Assembly: GCA_965216605.1 (NCBI GenBank) | Contig: CBDCGG010000002.1 | Coordinates: 868,001 to 932,000 of the forward strand | Reading direction: 5' to 3' | DNA from: JABAAW01 sp965216605 | Lineage (GTDB): Bacteria > Pseudomonadota > Alphaproteobacteria > JABAAW01 | Length of the DNA: 64,000 nt | Part shown: positions 1-8,808 of the stretch, piece by piece | Numbering within the stretch: position 1 is the first letter of the stretch | Layout of the letters: every line of letters begins with the position of its first letter | The notes under the pieces: model-generated | What the model saw: only the letters and a program-made list of their open reading frames with translations | What the model was told of the DNA's origin: nothing | Databases searched by the model: none | Made by a program: the position numbers and the translations under genes

Positions 1-840
1 TCTCTTCCAAGCGCACGCGGAAAAAGTTCACGCAAAAGCGTCCAAGCGACGCTGGAACAAGCCGTCTTCCAATTCTGCCAACAAAAGATAACCCTGCACG
101 CCGCAGGCAGAACCGACCAAGGCGTGCATGCGCTCGCACAATACGCTCACCTTGATCTCGATCTCTCGTGCTTTGCGCTTAGGCAACGCGCGCCCGAAGA
201 GCTGCTGCGCGATGCCGTCAACTTCCATCTGAAACCCCTGCCCGTCGTCGTCAAGAGGGTGCGAGCCGTTTCGTCCAGCTTCCACGCGCGCTTCTCTGCC
301 ACAAGCCGCGAATACCTCTACCGTATCGTCGTCAGTCCGACCCGCCCCGTCTTTCGCGCAGGAAAGGTTTGGCATCGCATGATCAACGCCCGCTCGCAAC
401 AACGCTGGGGCAACAACTTGGAGGCAGGAATCGCGCGGCTGCATCGCGCTGTCGGCGAGCTGCGGGGAGAAAACGACTTCGCCGCCTTTCGTTCCAGCGC
501 CTGTCAAGCCCGCTCTTCGGTCAAGCGCATGTACAAGGCGGAAGTGCATCACGACGACGACGAGATTCGTCTCGTCTTCCAAGCCTCAGGCTTTCTCTAT
601 CGTCAAGTGCGCCTCATGACGGGAACGCTGCTCGCCATCGCCGAACAACGCATGCCCGAAGACAGCGTTCGACGCTTGTTGAAAGGGGAGACGCTTGCTC
701 CCTCCTCGTCTTCCTCAACACCCTCCTCTTCGTCCGTTTGTTTGCTGCGTTCGCCGCGCTTTGCGGCACCTGCGCAAGGGCTCTACTTTGTCGGGGCAAC
801 TTACGATGATCTCTCGGAAGAACGACAGGCAGAACGATAG
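1..840 (+). CDS. truA: tRNA pseudouridine synthase A (5' end outside window)
   Basis: TruA converts uridines 38-40 of the tRNA anticodon stem to pseudouridine in the cytoplasm. The reading frame is open from base 1, so the start lies upstream of the window. The visible part has 279 residues. The family motif GRTDQGVHA carries the catalytic aspartate at about visible residue 39, followed by typical TruA segments (FHARFSATSREYLYRI, LVFQASGFLYRQVRLMTG). The C-terminus has a serine-rich low-complexity stretch just before the usual end. The stop codon falls inside a 12-bp tandem duplication (821-850), so the extreme C-terminus may be recently altered. Function is secure. Confidence 0.95.
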   Translation, partial: SLPSARGKSSRKSVQATLEQAVFQFCQQKITLHAAGRTDQGVHALAQYAHLDLDLSCFALRQRAPEELLRDAVNFHLKPLPVVVKRVRAVSSSFHARFSATSREYLYRIVVSPTRPVFRAGKVWHRMINARSQQRWGNNLEAGIARLHRAVGELRGENDFAAFRSSACQARSSVKRMYKAEVHHDDDEIRLVFQASGFLYRQVRLMTGTLLAIAEQRMPEDSVRRLLKGETLAPSSSSSTPSSSSVCLLRSPRFAAPAQGLYFVGATYDDLSEERQAER

Positions 841-850
841 GCAGAACGAT
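821..850. repeat. 12-bp tandem repeat across the truA stop
   Basis: Two and a half copies of a 12-base unit (aacgayaggcag) run through the last codons of truA and past its TAG stop. It is one of many such short duplications in this window. Confidence 0.7.
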
Positions 851-853
851 ATG

Positions 854-1573
854 CTAGAGTGCCTTGATCGAGACGAACATGATCGTCTCGACATGCGGAT
901 AGCGATAGCCGTCGCTGTGCGCCTTCTCGCCCGTTCTCACAAGGCGGGTTGCGGGGTTAGCGTCTCCTTTCGTCGATGTCACTCCCTTGCTCATTTTTTC
1001 ATCCATGCGCATGTCGATCTTCTTTCCGCGCATCACATTCTGCTGTGGCTTTATGTCGTGCGCGCTACCGCCGTCCCATAGATGGATCTGACTAGTTACG
1101 GTCGCGGTCAAGGGCTTCTTGAAAAAGTCGAACAGAGCGATACCCTTGCCCATCGGTGCCAAGAACTTATCGTTCGTCTCCAACAAAGCGATTGCAAAGG
1201 AAAACCTCTGCCCTGGCAGGGCTGAAATCACAAAAGATTGCTTCTCTCCCGCCCGTAGATTTTTTTTTGGAAAGCGCGCCCCGCTGACGACTCCCTCGTG
1301 GAAGGTCATGCCCTTCAGTATGGCGTGCGCCCTTCCTTGCTCGATCAACACTTCCATGCCGTTTTCGTACAGCTGCTCGCCGTGCTTGAACAGAGGGTGC
1401 TCCTGATCGTGCAAAACCCACACGCCTTCGCCGAGAGTCCAACTGTCCATGCGATGGCTTGTCTTGTTCTCGATTAGAATTAAAAAGGTTTTCACTTGCG
1501 TCTGCGCAACGGCGGCGGAAAGCAACGGAGGCATCGTCAAGACAAAAAAGAGCGCATGGCATAGCAGGCGCAT
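854..1573 (-). CDS. Secreted spondin-domain-like protein
   Basis: A 239-residue protein with an N-terminal signal peptide (MRLLCHALFFVLTMPPLLSA) and then one domain resembling bacterial Spondin_N proteins. The matching features are the segment GEGVWVLHDQEHPLF, a segment similar to 'TNDKFLAP', the phrase IALFDFFKKPL and LWDGGSAHD near the C-terminus. It is probably periplasmic or extracellular; no catalytic role is known for such proteins. The start at 1573 was chosen because the signal peptide begins there and AAGGCAGG precedes it; the frame stays open to an ATG at 1657, which would add 28 polar residues. It converges on truA with a 13-bp gap. The family call is by pattern only. Confidence 0.6.
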   Translation of the reverse strand: MRLLCHALFFVLTMPPLLSAAVAQTQVKTFLILIENKTSHRMDSWTLGEGVWVLHDQEHPLFKHGEQLYENGMEVLIEQGRAHAILKGMTFHEGVVSGARFPKKNLRAGEKQSFVISALPGQRFSFAIALLETNDKFLAPMGKGIALFDFFKKPLTATVTSQIHLWDGGSAHDIKPQQNVMRGKKIDMRMDEKMSKGVTSTKGDANPATRLVRTGEKAHSDGYRYPHVETIMFVSIKAL

Positions 1574-2197
1574 TGCCTGCCTTCGTACGCGCTCGTGTAA
1601 GGCAAGCAGGCACTTTGGGCGTGAGGGGTTGTCGCGGCGGAGGGGAGGAGTGTCCATAAGAAAATTCTGTAGAGATGGTATTAGTAGAGTCCGACCAATT
1701 GCTTTTTCTTCGCCAAGCCCGTTCTTATAACTCTCATGGGTTTCACGCTCACCCTAAAGATACTCCCTTTAAAAGAGAAAAACAAATTACTTTTTCCCTT
1801 TAACGCCATTTTTTTTGCGATTCGGTCGTTTTTTCTCTCGCTGCTGCTTCTGTGACAGATTTTTCTGCGAATTTTCCGAAGATTTTTTCTTGTTTTTTCC
1901 TTGCGCTTGTCTTGTTTTTGTCTAGAATGCGGAATTTAAGGGGCAGATGTCCTTTTGTGAGAAAAGAGACAAGAGACAAAAACAAGCGAGCAATCTGCAA
2001 GTAGCGAGTGGGCAAGTGTGTTCTGCCAAGTGTGTTCTGCCAAGGATGTTCTGCAGAGTATTCTGTAAAGAGGCCTTGAAAGGATGACCTATTAGGATAT
2101 CCTTCCGAATTCGTGCTGTGTTTGTTTGTATTTTTTGCGTTTTTCATCTTTCTTCTCATTCGATCTAGCAACGATTTCTCAAGAGGAGAACATCATA
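1574..2197. other. Non-coding stretch between spondin-like gene and aapJ
   Basis: Divergent intergenic region of about 620 bases that should contain both promoters. A 123-codon minus-strand frame (1800-2171) is not accepted as a gene, because it is lysine-rich, has no recognisable domain and no ribosome site. The clearest structure is a 14-bp direct repeat in three copies at 2014-2055. I see no clear sigma-70 hexamer pair for aapJ. Confidence 0.4.
2014..2055. repeat. Three 14-bp direct repeats upstream of aapJ
   Basis: The unit aagtgtgttctgcc occurs exactly at 2014-2027 and 2028-2041, then with small changes at 2042-2055. It lies about 140-185 bases upstream of the aapJ start. It could be an array of protein-binding sites or simple slippage; the sequence does not decide between them. 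Confidence 0.6.
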
Positions 2198-3283
2198 ATG
2201 AATCAAGAATCCCTTAACAGGAAACTGCGTGGGCTCTTCGTCTTTTTTGCCCTCGCCTTGGGCGGTGCCTTTTTGCTCCCGCAAAATGCGCATGCGCTGG
2301 GCGGCGGTAGCGGCGGCGGAGGCGATTACGGAAAAACACTGAAAGAAGTCACAAGCAAAGGCTTTGTGCAGTGTGGCGTTAGCCAAGGACTGCCTGGCTT
2401 TTCCAATCCCGACGATGCCGGGAACTGGAGCGGTCTTGATGTGGAATTCTGCCGCGCGGTAGCGACAGCCATCTTCAACGATCCCGACAAGGTGAACTTC
2501 TCGCCGCTGTCCGCCAAGGCGCGCTTCGAGAGTTTGCGCTCCGGCGAAATTGATCTGCTGGCGCGCAACACGACCTGGACCTTCGATCGCGATGTCGCGC
2601 TCGGCATGGAGTTCGTCGGCGTCAACTACTATGACGGGCAAGGCTTCATGGTGCGCAAGAACCTCGGCGTTAACAGCTCGCAAGAGCTGAATAATGTCAG
2701 CGTTTGCACGAACACAGGCACAACAACCGAACTCAACGCCGCAGATTTCTTCCGCGCGAACAAGCTCAAGTACAAAATCGTCGCGTTCGAAAAGACCGAT
2801 GAGGTTGTCGCAGCTTATGACGCAGGACGTTGCGATGTCTATACAACCGACCGCTCGGGCTTGGCTGCCAACCGCACCAAGCTCTCCAATCCGCGCGAAC
2901 ACCAGGTTCTGCCCGAGATCATCTCGAAAGAGCCTCTGGGACCCGTCGTGCGGCAGGGTGACGAGCAGTGGGCGGATATCGTGCGCTGGGTGCTGAATGC
3001 CATCATCATCGCCGAAGAGCTGGAGCTGACCTCCGCGAACATCGCTTCGCACAAGAACAGCGACAATCCGAAAATCAGCCGCTTCGTAGGAAGCGACGGT
3101 GAATTCGGTACCGCGCTCGGACTCGACTCCAATGCTTGGGCATACAACATCGTCGCGAAAGTAGGAAACTACGCCGAAATCTACAATCGTACCGTCGGAC
3201 CTAAAACGCCGCTCGGTTTGTCTCGTGGTGCTAATGCGCTGTGGACCAATGGCGGAATCCTCTACGCTCCGCCGATGCGATAA
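2198..3283 (+). CDS. aapJ: General L-amino-acid ABC transporter, periplasmic binding protein
   Basis: AapJ captures amino acids in the periplasm and delivers them to the AapQM permease. The 361-residue product starts with a signal peptide ending near PQNAHA and is followed by a type 2 periplasmic-binding fold typical of AapJ/BztA (GFVQCGVSQGLPGFSNPD; GLDVEFCRAVATAIF; LARNTTWTFDRD). A glycine-rich linker (GGGSGGGG) follows the cleavage site. The start at 2198 is supported by AAGAGGAGAA at 2181-2190; an upstream in-frame start at 2126 would put extra residues ahead of the signal peptide. It is first in the operon aapJ-aapQ-aapM-aapP, with a stable hairpin after it. Confidence 0.93.
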   Translation: MNQESLNRKLRGLFVFFALALGGAFLLPQNAHALGGGSGGGGDYGKTLKEVTSKGFVQCGVSQGLPGFSNPDDAGNWSGLDVEFCRAVATAIFNDPDKVNFSPLSAKARFESLRSGEIDLLARNTTWTFDRDVALGMEFVGVNYYDGQGFMVRKNLGVNSSQELNNVSVCTNTGTTTELNAADFFRANKLKYKIVAFEKTDEVVAAYDAGRCDVYTTDRSGLAANRTKLSNPREHQVLPEIISKEPLGPVVRQGDEQWADIVRWVLNAIIIAEELELTSANIASHKNSDNPKISRFVGSDGEFGTALGLDSNAWAYNIVAKVGNYAEIYNRTVGPKTPLGLSRGANALWTNGGILYAPPMR

Positions 3284-3341
3284 CGAAAACCTAACAAGGT
3301 AGGCGTAAGGTCGCTCACAAGGGCGCGCCTTGCACAAACAA

Positions 3342-3391
3342 GGGAGGGAGACCGGACGATTCTCGTCCTGTCTTCCTCCCGCCTGCTTTTT
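3342..3391 (+). terminator. Large hairpin between aapJ and aapQ (partial terminator or mRNA stabiliser)
   Basis: An 11-bp outer stem (3342-3352 with 3370-3380, one G-U pair) continues after a single mismatch into a 6-bp inner stem (3354-3359 with 3363-3368), with a 3-base loop. A short T run (3387-3391) follows. In ABC operons such hairpins after the binding-protein gene commonly reduce read-through and protect the upstream message, giving excess binding protein; that role is inferred. Confidence 0.6.
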
Positions 3392-3431
3392 CTGACAAGA
3401 CATCCCAGAGGAGAGGGAGGGGATAAGACAA

Positions 3432-4637
3432 GTGTCTCAAGTGATCGACAATTCTAGCGAGAAACGACGGTGGTCGTTGCGTAGCTTGTGGGCTTCGCGC
3501 AAAGGACGCGGCTTGATCTATCAAGTGCTCATGTTTACAGCCCTGCTGCTGTTTATTGTCATTCTCGTGAGCAACGCCTTCTACAATATGGAGCAACGCG
3601 GCATTAAGGCAGGCTTCGGCTTCCTGAATCGCTCGGCGGGCTTCGGGATCATACAGTCGCTGGTGAGCTACGACGAAAGCTCTAGTTACGGAAGAGCTTT
3701 CGTGGTGGCTTTGCTGAACACCATTCTCATTGCCAGCATCGGTGTGGTGTTGGCTACTCTTTTGGGCTTCGTGATCGGTGTCATGCGCCTTTCTTCGAAT
3801 TGGCTGATCGCACGGGTCGCTGCCATCTATGTAGAAACCTTCCGCAATATCCCACTGCTGTTGCAGATTCTGTTTTGGTATGTGGCAATTCTGAAACCCC
3901 TGCCTGCGCCGCTCGATCTTTTTCAGCAGGGGGAAAGTTTTTCCTTCTCGTTCAACAATCGAGGATTAATCTTTGCAACGCCTTTGCCGCAGGCGGGCTT
4001 CTCGCTGATCTTGTGGAGCTTGTTGTTGGGAGTTTTGGGCTCGATCGTATGGAGCCGCTACGCGCGCCGAAGGCAGTTGCAGAAGGGGGACCAGTTGCCC
4101 GTCGTTTTGCCTTGCCTTGCGGGTATCGTTGGTTTGCCGCTCGTGGTCTTTTTTGTGCTCGGCATGCCGTTGGATTTCGCGAAGCCTGTGATGGCGCGCT
4201 TTACTTACGAGGGCGGCTCGACGGTAGTCATCGAGTTCTTTGCTCTGCTGTGGGCGTTGGTCATCTACACGGCAGCCTTCATCGCCGAGATCGTGCGTGC
4301 GGGCATCCAGGGCATTCCTTTTGGACAAAGCGAGGCAGCCTATTCCTTGGGGTTGAAGCGCACGCAGACGATGAAACTGGTGACGATTCCGCAGGCTTTG
4401 CGCATCATCATTCCTCCCTTGACGAGCCAATACTTGAATTTGACGAAGAACTCGAGCTTGGCGGCGGCGATCGCCTATCCTGATTTGGTGTCGGTGTTTG
4501 CGGGTACCGCGCTCAGTCAGACGGGGAGGGCGATCGAGATTATGTTCTTGACGCTTTCGGTCTATCTGAGCTTGAGCTTGCTCACCTCGTTTGCGATGAA
4601 TGTCTACCAGCGGCGCACGCAGATTGTCGAGCGTTGA
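3432..4637 (+). CDS. aapQ: General L-amino-acid ABC transporter, permease AapQ
   Basis: Inner-membrane permease subunit that forms the amino-acid channel with AapM. The 401-residue length fits AapQ/BztB, which are longer than other His/Glu/Gln permeases because of extra segments near the N-terminus. Several hydrophobic segments are visible, as is the cytoplasmic EAA loop that contacts the ATPase (SEAAYSLGLKRTQTMKLVTI). The start is GTG at 3432, preceded by a purine-rich AGGAGAGGGAGGGG. aapM starts 18 bp after its stop. Confidence 0.93.
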   Translation: MSQVIDNSSEKRRWSLRSLWASRKGRGLIYQVLMFTALLLFIVILVSNAFYNMEQRGIKAGFGFLNRSAGFGIIQSLVSYDESSSYGRAFVVALLNTILIASIGVVLATLLGFVIGVMRLSSNWLIARVAAIYVETFRNIPLLLQILFWYVAILKPLPAPLDLFQQGESFSFSFNNRGLIFATPLPQAGFSLILWSLLLGVLGSIVWSRYARRRQLQKGDQLPVVLPCLAGIVGLPLVVFFVLGMPLDFAKPVMARFTYEGGSTVVIEFFALLWALVIYTAAFIAEIVRAGIQGIPFGQSEAAYSLGLKRTQTMKLVTIPQALRIIIPPLTSQYLNLTKNSSLAAAIAYPDLVSVFAGTALSQTGRAIEIMFLTLSVYLSLSLLTSFAMNVYQRRTQIVER

Positions 4638-4655
4638 GGAATAAGGATTTTTAGG

Positions 4656-5726
4656 ATGGCTGGACGAGCTCAATTGTGGTTGCGCGAGAACCTGTTTTTC
4701 TCGTGGCGCAATGGCATCGCGAGCGTTGCTGTCCTTGGCTTTTTGTCGTGGATTGGAGTTAATCTGGTCGACTGGTTTTTTGTCAGCGCGACTTGGAGCG
4801 GCAGCATCGAGGAGTGCCGAGCTCATCAAGACGGCGCGTGCTGGCCCTTCGTGCGTGTGCGCTTCAGCCAGTTTGTCTATGGGTTTTACCCTGAAGTCGA
4901 GCGTTGGCGCGTCAATGTGGTGGGGCTGGTTTTTTTCACGGGGATCGCGCTGTTGGTCTGGGAGCGCACGCCGTGGCGCGGCAAGATTGTTTTGTTCATG
5001 CTGTGCGTCTTTCCTGTTGCCTCGTGGTTTTTGATGCGTGGCGGTATCTTCGGTCTTGTCGATGTGCCGACGAGCCGCTGGGGAGGCTTCATGCTGACGC
5101 TTGTGTTGGCGAGCGTCAGTATTGTCACCTCGCTTCCGCTTGGGATTCTGTTGGCGTTGGGGCGTCGCGCGGAGTCTCTACCTTTTGTGAAGGCTTTTTG
5201 CGTTGTGTTCATCGAGTTTTGGCGCGGCGTGCCTGTGATCACGGTTCTGTTTGCGACCGCCTTTATGCTACCTTTGTTCATGCCTGCGTCGGTTAACTTC
5301 GATCAGCTTTTGCGCGCGATGGTCGGCTTCATCCTTTTTTCCTCTGCTTACATGGCGGAGATAGTGCGCGGCGGCTTGGAGGGTTTGCAACGCGGGCAGT
5401 ACGAAGCCTCCGATGCTTTGGGCATGACCTACTGGCAGAGCAGGGTCAGGGTTATTCTGCCGCAGGCGTTGAAGATTATGATTCCGGGCATTTTGCTCAC
5501 GATCATCGGCTTGTTTAAGGACACGACGCTGGTTTTGATCATCGGCTTGCTAGACTTTTTGGGTATGATTCAGGCGGGCATTTCCGATCCGCGCTGGGGA
5601 GCGCCGAATGTGCCTTTTACGGGCTATGCGTTTGCTGCGGTCGTTTATTTCTGTTTCTGTTACAGCATGTCGCTTTATGCGCGCTATCTCGAAAACAAGT
5701 TCAGCGCGGGGAAAGACCGACGATAA
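4656..5726 (+). CDS. aapM: General L-amino-acid ABC transporter, permease AapM
   Basis: Second permease subunit, 356 residues. The N-terminal third has a periplasmic loop (AHQDGACWPFVRVRFSQFVY) characteristic of AapM/BztC. The C-terminal half has the binding-protein-dependent transport domain with the EAA loop (YEASDALGMTYWQSRVRVIL). It lies between aapQ (18 bp upstream) and aapP (79 bp downstream) and surely shares their transcript. Confidence 0.93.
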   Translation: MAGRAQLWLRENLFFSWRNGIASVAVLGFLSWIGVNLVDWFFVSATWSGSIEECRAHQDGACWPFVRVRFSQFVYGFYPEVERWRVNVVGLVFFTGIALLVWERTPWRGKIVLFMLCVFPVASWFLMRGGIFGLVDVPTSRWGGFMLTLVLASVSIVTSLPLGILLALGRRAESLPFVKAFCVVFIEFWRGVPVITVLFATAFMLPLFMPASVNFDQLLRAMVGFILFSSAYMAEIVRGGLEGLQRGQYEASDALGMTYWQSRVRVILPQALKIMIPGILLTIIGLFKDTTLVLIIGLLDFLGMIQAGISDPRWGAPNVPFTGYAFAAVVYFCFCYSMSLYARYLENKFSAGKDRR

Positions 5727-5805
5727 TGATAAGACGGGGGTGGGGGAGCAAACAAGGGGGAGAAAACAAGGGGGGTTGCAACAACAAAGTTCAGGAGATT
5801 AGAGG

Positions 5806-6558
5806 ATGGTAATAAGCAAAGGTGAGAAGATCATCGAGATCAGCAATTTGCGGAAGTCGTTCGGCACTTTCGCGGCTTTGCGAGGCGTCTCGCTGGATGT
5901 GAAAAAGGGTGAGCGGATTGTGATCTGCGGACCTTCGGGGTCGGGAAAATCGACGCTGATTCGTTGCATCAATCGTTTGGAGGTACCGTCTTCGGGTAGC
6001 ATTATCGTTGACGGGGTGACGCTTTCCGACGATGTGAAGGCGATCGAGGGCATTCGCAGACAGGTGGGCATGGTGTTTCAGCAGTTCAACCTGTTTCCTC
6101 ATTTGACGGTGTTGGAGAATTGCACGCTTGCGCAAATTTGGGTTGCCAAACGCTCGAAGAAGCAGGCGGAGGAGACGGCGCAGCACTACTTGGAGCGCGT
6201 GCATATTCCTGAACAGATGCATAAGTATCCTGGGCAGCTTTCGGGCGGACAGCAACAGCGGGTTGCTATCGCGCGTGCGCTGTGCATGGAGCCGAAGGTT
6301 ATGCTTTACGACGAGCCTACCTCGGCGTTGGATCCTGAGATGATCGCCGAGGTGTTGGATGTCATGGTTGAGTTTGCCGAATCGGGCATGACGACGGTGT
6401 GCGTCACGCACGAGATGGGCTTTGCGCGCAAGGTTGCGGATTGCATGATTTTCATGGATGCGGGCAAGATTGTCGAGGCGAGCGATCCGAAGACCTTCTT
6501 CACCAACCCGAAGAGCGAGCGCACCAAGCTGTTTCTGAACCAGATTCTAGAACACTAG
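5806..6558 (+). CDS. aapP: General L-amino-acid ABC transporter, ATP-binding protein
   Basis: ATPase that powers AapQM, 250 residues. It has Walker A GPSGSGKST, the Q-loop in MVFQQFNLFPHLTV, the ABC signature LSGGQQQRVAIARAL, Walker B VMLYDEPTSALDP and the switch histidine in VCVTHEMGF. A strong ribosome site (CAGGAG, then AGAGG) precedes the ATG. It is last in the operon, and the shared terminator at 6657-6686 follows. Confidence 0.95.
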   Translation: MVISKGEKIIEISNLRKSFGTFAALRGVSLDVKKGERIVICGPSGSGKSTLIRCINRLEVPSSGSIIVDGVTLSDDVKAIEGIRRQVGMVFQQFNLFPHLTVLENCTLAQIWVAKRSKKQAEETAQHYLERVHIPEQMHKYPGQLSGGQQQRVAIARALCMEPKVMLYDEPTSALDPEMIAEVLDVMVEFAESGMTTVCVTHEMGFARKVADCMIFMDAGKIVEASDPKTFFTNPKSERTKLFLNQILEH

Positions 6559-6656
6559 ATGCTTCTAGGTGGTTGCGCACAACTAAAGAGGGTGCGTCAA
6601 GAGGGCAGGGGGGCAGGGCAGAAGGGGAGCAGGGCAGAAGGGGGGTTAAAAAAACA

Positions 6657-6686
6657 AAGGGAGCGAGGCTTGCGCCTCGCTCCCTT
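6657..6686. terminator. Bidirectional intrinsic terminator between aapP and the FecR-domain gene
   Basis: A perfect 13-bp stem (6657-6669 with 6674-6686) has a TTGC loop. On the plus strand a T-rich tail follows (gttcttgtctgttttt); on the minus strand the preceding A run gives a U tail. It sits between two convergent genes and can end both transcripts. Confidence 0.85.
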
Positions 6687-6704
6687 GTTCTTGTCTGTTT
6701 TTGG

Positions 6705-8483
6705 CTATATTGCTCCGAGATCTTTGACTTGGTCTAGGATTGGGCCAGCTGCGTCTGGGGTAGTATCGTCGCCGTTGATAAATATGGTGTAGGATGGCAA
6801 TTGTTGAACATGCGATGAGTTACCCTTGTCATAAGTTATCGGATAGAATTTATCAAAGACGATGCGGAATACTTCATTGCTGTTAAAATATATCTCCATC
6901 ATCAAGTCATCTGTTCCGGCTCCGGGAGGCGGGCTGTCGTATATTGATTCTGCAATAGAACCAGCGACTTGGTCTGTTTGACTCCATTCGAATTTTTGAA
7001 TAGGGGTACCGCTATTTCCATCATGATCGTAGTAGAAGGCTGATTTTGAACCTGCTTGTGAACCTGGTGCTTCGTATCCTCCTCTGTAGTATTTTATGCT
7101 AATGGTAGAGACGAGGTCCTCTTGCAGTTTAAGGTTAATCGTGTTACCCGCAGCAATGGTTTGCCCTGTAAATGTTGCCCATACTTTGTTATTTAGGGGG
7201 GCTAGATCGATGAAGTAGTTACTGTCTCCTCTTGCTTCCGCCTCATTGTAGTTGGCACCAACGAATATATTGTTTGCTAGCAAGCTCTTGTCGTCCGTTT
7301 GATCAATCCCAAATTTCTCTAGCAATTTCTCGGCTCTTTGCAATCCGAGTGAGATGATTTGATCTAATTCCGCGCTGCCTTCCAAAGATTTTTCTGCGTC
7401 GCTCACGATCAAGGCTATCAGATCCGCTTGCGCTTGGCTGTAGGAGATATCGGGCAAAGGAGCGTCTGTGCCTACGCTAGCGTCTGCTCCTTGATCTTGT
7501 TGGGTTGTAGGCTCTTGTTGCAAGAAGTTTGTCACCTCGCCCGCGTTTTCGAAGACATCGTAAGAGCGCGCGGCTTTCTCGGCGGAGATGGTCGATTCTT
7601 TTACCTTGTCGCCGCCGTTCTTGATGGTCAAGGTATCGAAGCCTTGGCTGATTTCGTGCTCTTCGCCTTGCGGGGTCGTGTAGAGGATGCGTCCTTCCAA
7701 GAGCGTGATGCTGGCTTCCGCTCTTTCTGCGTCCACTTCGCCTACGATCTTTGTTCCGCGAATGCCGATCTCTCCGATGGGTGTGCGCAGTTGCACATTG
7801 GCAGGATCGCCCTTGGCGACCAAGCCGCTGACATAGGAGAAGGCACCGCTCAAGATGGAGAGGACTTGCAACCCTTGCGAGGTAGAACTTTCGTAAGAGA
7901 ACTGGTCGAGCGAGATGCGTGCCTCACCGCCGATCTTGAACTGCGTTCCATCGGCAAAGATCATGCTGGCTGAAGAAGCGGAGGCTGTGGAAATCTCGTC
8001 GCCTTGATAGAGTTGGTCGCCGTCTTGAAGGGCTTTCGCCTCGCCATTGCGAATCACCAACACCGAGCCTTCCAAGTTCTCGACGACGGCAATCGCGCTA
8101 TTGTCCAAAGATTTGTTGTCGCCCAAAAGACTTTTGAGCAAAGAAGCCGCGTAGAAATCTTGCGTGTCCCCGTTCTGCAAGAAGGAGGCGATCATCTGAG
8201 GGGTAAGCACTGCTCCGTCCATCGTCGTCAAGGCGGGCGGGTTCGGAGAGGCAAAGTAGTTCTTCACCACAACGCTTTCTCCCTCTAGCGTCAGGACGAG
8301 GTCGTTGCCGTCGCGGCTGTAGGTCGCTTTCGCGGCAAAGGACATCGAGGGCAACGAAGAAGAAATGCCATCAGAAGACAAAAGACGCGCTTCGAGGTCG
8401 AAGGAGTCGTTCGTTTGCGTTTGCAGATCGTCATAGATGGCAAGGTTATCGCCAAGATTGTCGTTAAGGGTTTCTTTGGACAT
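6705..8483 (-). CDS. FecR-domain protein
   Basis: A 592-residue protein with no signal peptide or membrane segment visible. Residues of about 125-290 match the FecR domain as it occurs in large surface-associated proteins: GDQLYQGDEISTA, an EARISLD strand, and VQLRTPIGEIGIRGTKI followed by EGRILYTTPQGEEH. The acidic N-terminus (repeated DNLGDN and 'DDL') and the C-terminal region with several beta-rich stretches are not recognised. In other bacteria FecR domains occur either in sigma-regulator membrane proteins or in non-membrane surface proteins; this looks like the second kind. A good ribosome site (AGAGGA) supports the start. No sigma factor or TonB receptor gene is nearby. Confidence 0.7.
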   Translation of the reverse strand: MSKETLNDNLGDNLAIYDDLQTQTNDSFDLEARLLSSDGISSSLPSMSFAAKATYSRDGNDLVLTLEGESVVVKNYFASPNPPALTTMDGAVLTPQMIASFLQNGDTQDFYAASLLKSLLGDNKSLDNSAIAVVENLEGSVLVIRNGEAKALQDGDQLYQGDEISTASASSASMIFADGTQFKIGGEARISLDQFSYESSTSQGLQVLSILSGAFSYVSGLVAKGDPANVQLRTPIGEIGIRGTKIVGEVDAERAEASITLLEGRILYTTPQGEEHEISQGFDTLTIKNGGDKVKESTISAEKAARSYDVFENAGEVTNFLQQEPTTQQDQGADASVGTDAPLPDISYSQAQADLIALIVSDAEKSLEGSAELDQIISLGLQRAEKLLEKFGIDQTDDKSLLANNIFVGANYNEAEARGDSNYFIDLAPLNNKVWATFTGQTIAAGNTINLKLQEDLVSTISIKYYRGGYEAPGSQAGSKSAFYYDHDGNSGTPIQKFEWSQTDQVAGSIAESIYDSPPPGAGTDDLMMEIYFNSNEVFRIVFDKFYPITYDKGNSSHVQQLPSYTIFINGDDTTPDAAGPILDQVKDLGAI

Positions 8484-8791
8484 GATCGTTTCCTCTAGGT
8501 GGTGTGTTGAACTTGGCGACCCGTGGGACGGGCTTCGTAAAGTTTCTTTCCCCCGTTATTCTCCCCCTGTGTGTTGCTCCCCGTTGCTCCCCTGTGTTGT
8601 GTTGCTCCCCGTTGCTCCCCGTTGCTCCACATAGATGTCTCTATCTGTCCCAACGCCTGCGTATTGTCGCGGGTTGGAGGCGGATAGTCAAATCACGATT
8701 GCGTGATAAGTGTTCACATTTTTGTGAAGTGAAAGGGGTTTTCAAGGATTTTCGAGCTCTTCCCAACCTTATGCCTTTCTATCAGGCACTA
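8484..8791. other. Leader of the FecR-domain gene with tandem repeats
   Basis: A 308-base gap between lysA (which ends here, minus strand) and the FecR gene (which starts leftward). It contains five copies of a 10-base unit and no credible gene. It should hold the FecR-gene promoter, but I cannot assign hexamers. Confidence 0.4.
8573..8630. repeat. Five 10-bp repeats gttgctcccc
   Basis: Copies lie at 8573-8582, 8583-8592, 8601-8610, 8611-8620 and 8621-8630 (the last one ends in -cac). The 10-bp period is close to one helical turn, so bound proteins would line up on one face. Slippage would give the same pattern. Confidence 0.7.
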
Positions 8792-8808
8792 TCAGGCGCT
8801 ATCAGGCA
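8779..8808. repeat. Triple 10-bp repeat over the lysA stop codon
   Basis: ctatcaggcr repeats three times in a row. The lysA stop codon (8792-8794 on the minus strand) lies inside it, so the last residues of LysA are encoded by the repeat. Confidence 0.75.

Noticed and set aside
1800..2171. 123-codon minus-strand frame upstream of aapJ
   Set aside because: No ribosome site, no recognisable domain, and composition follows the AT-rich leader; it overlaps the promoter region of aapJ.
2165..3403. 412-codon frame antisense to aapJ
   Set aside because: Mirror of the aapJ codons; no motif, no ribosome site.
8573..8630. Replication origin (DnaA boxes)
   Set aside because: The unit gttgctcccc does not match TTATCCACA-like boxes and there is no AT-rich unwinding region or dnaA/parAB neighbour.
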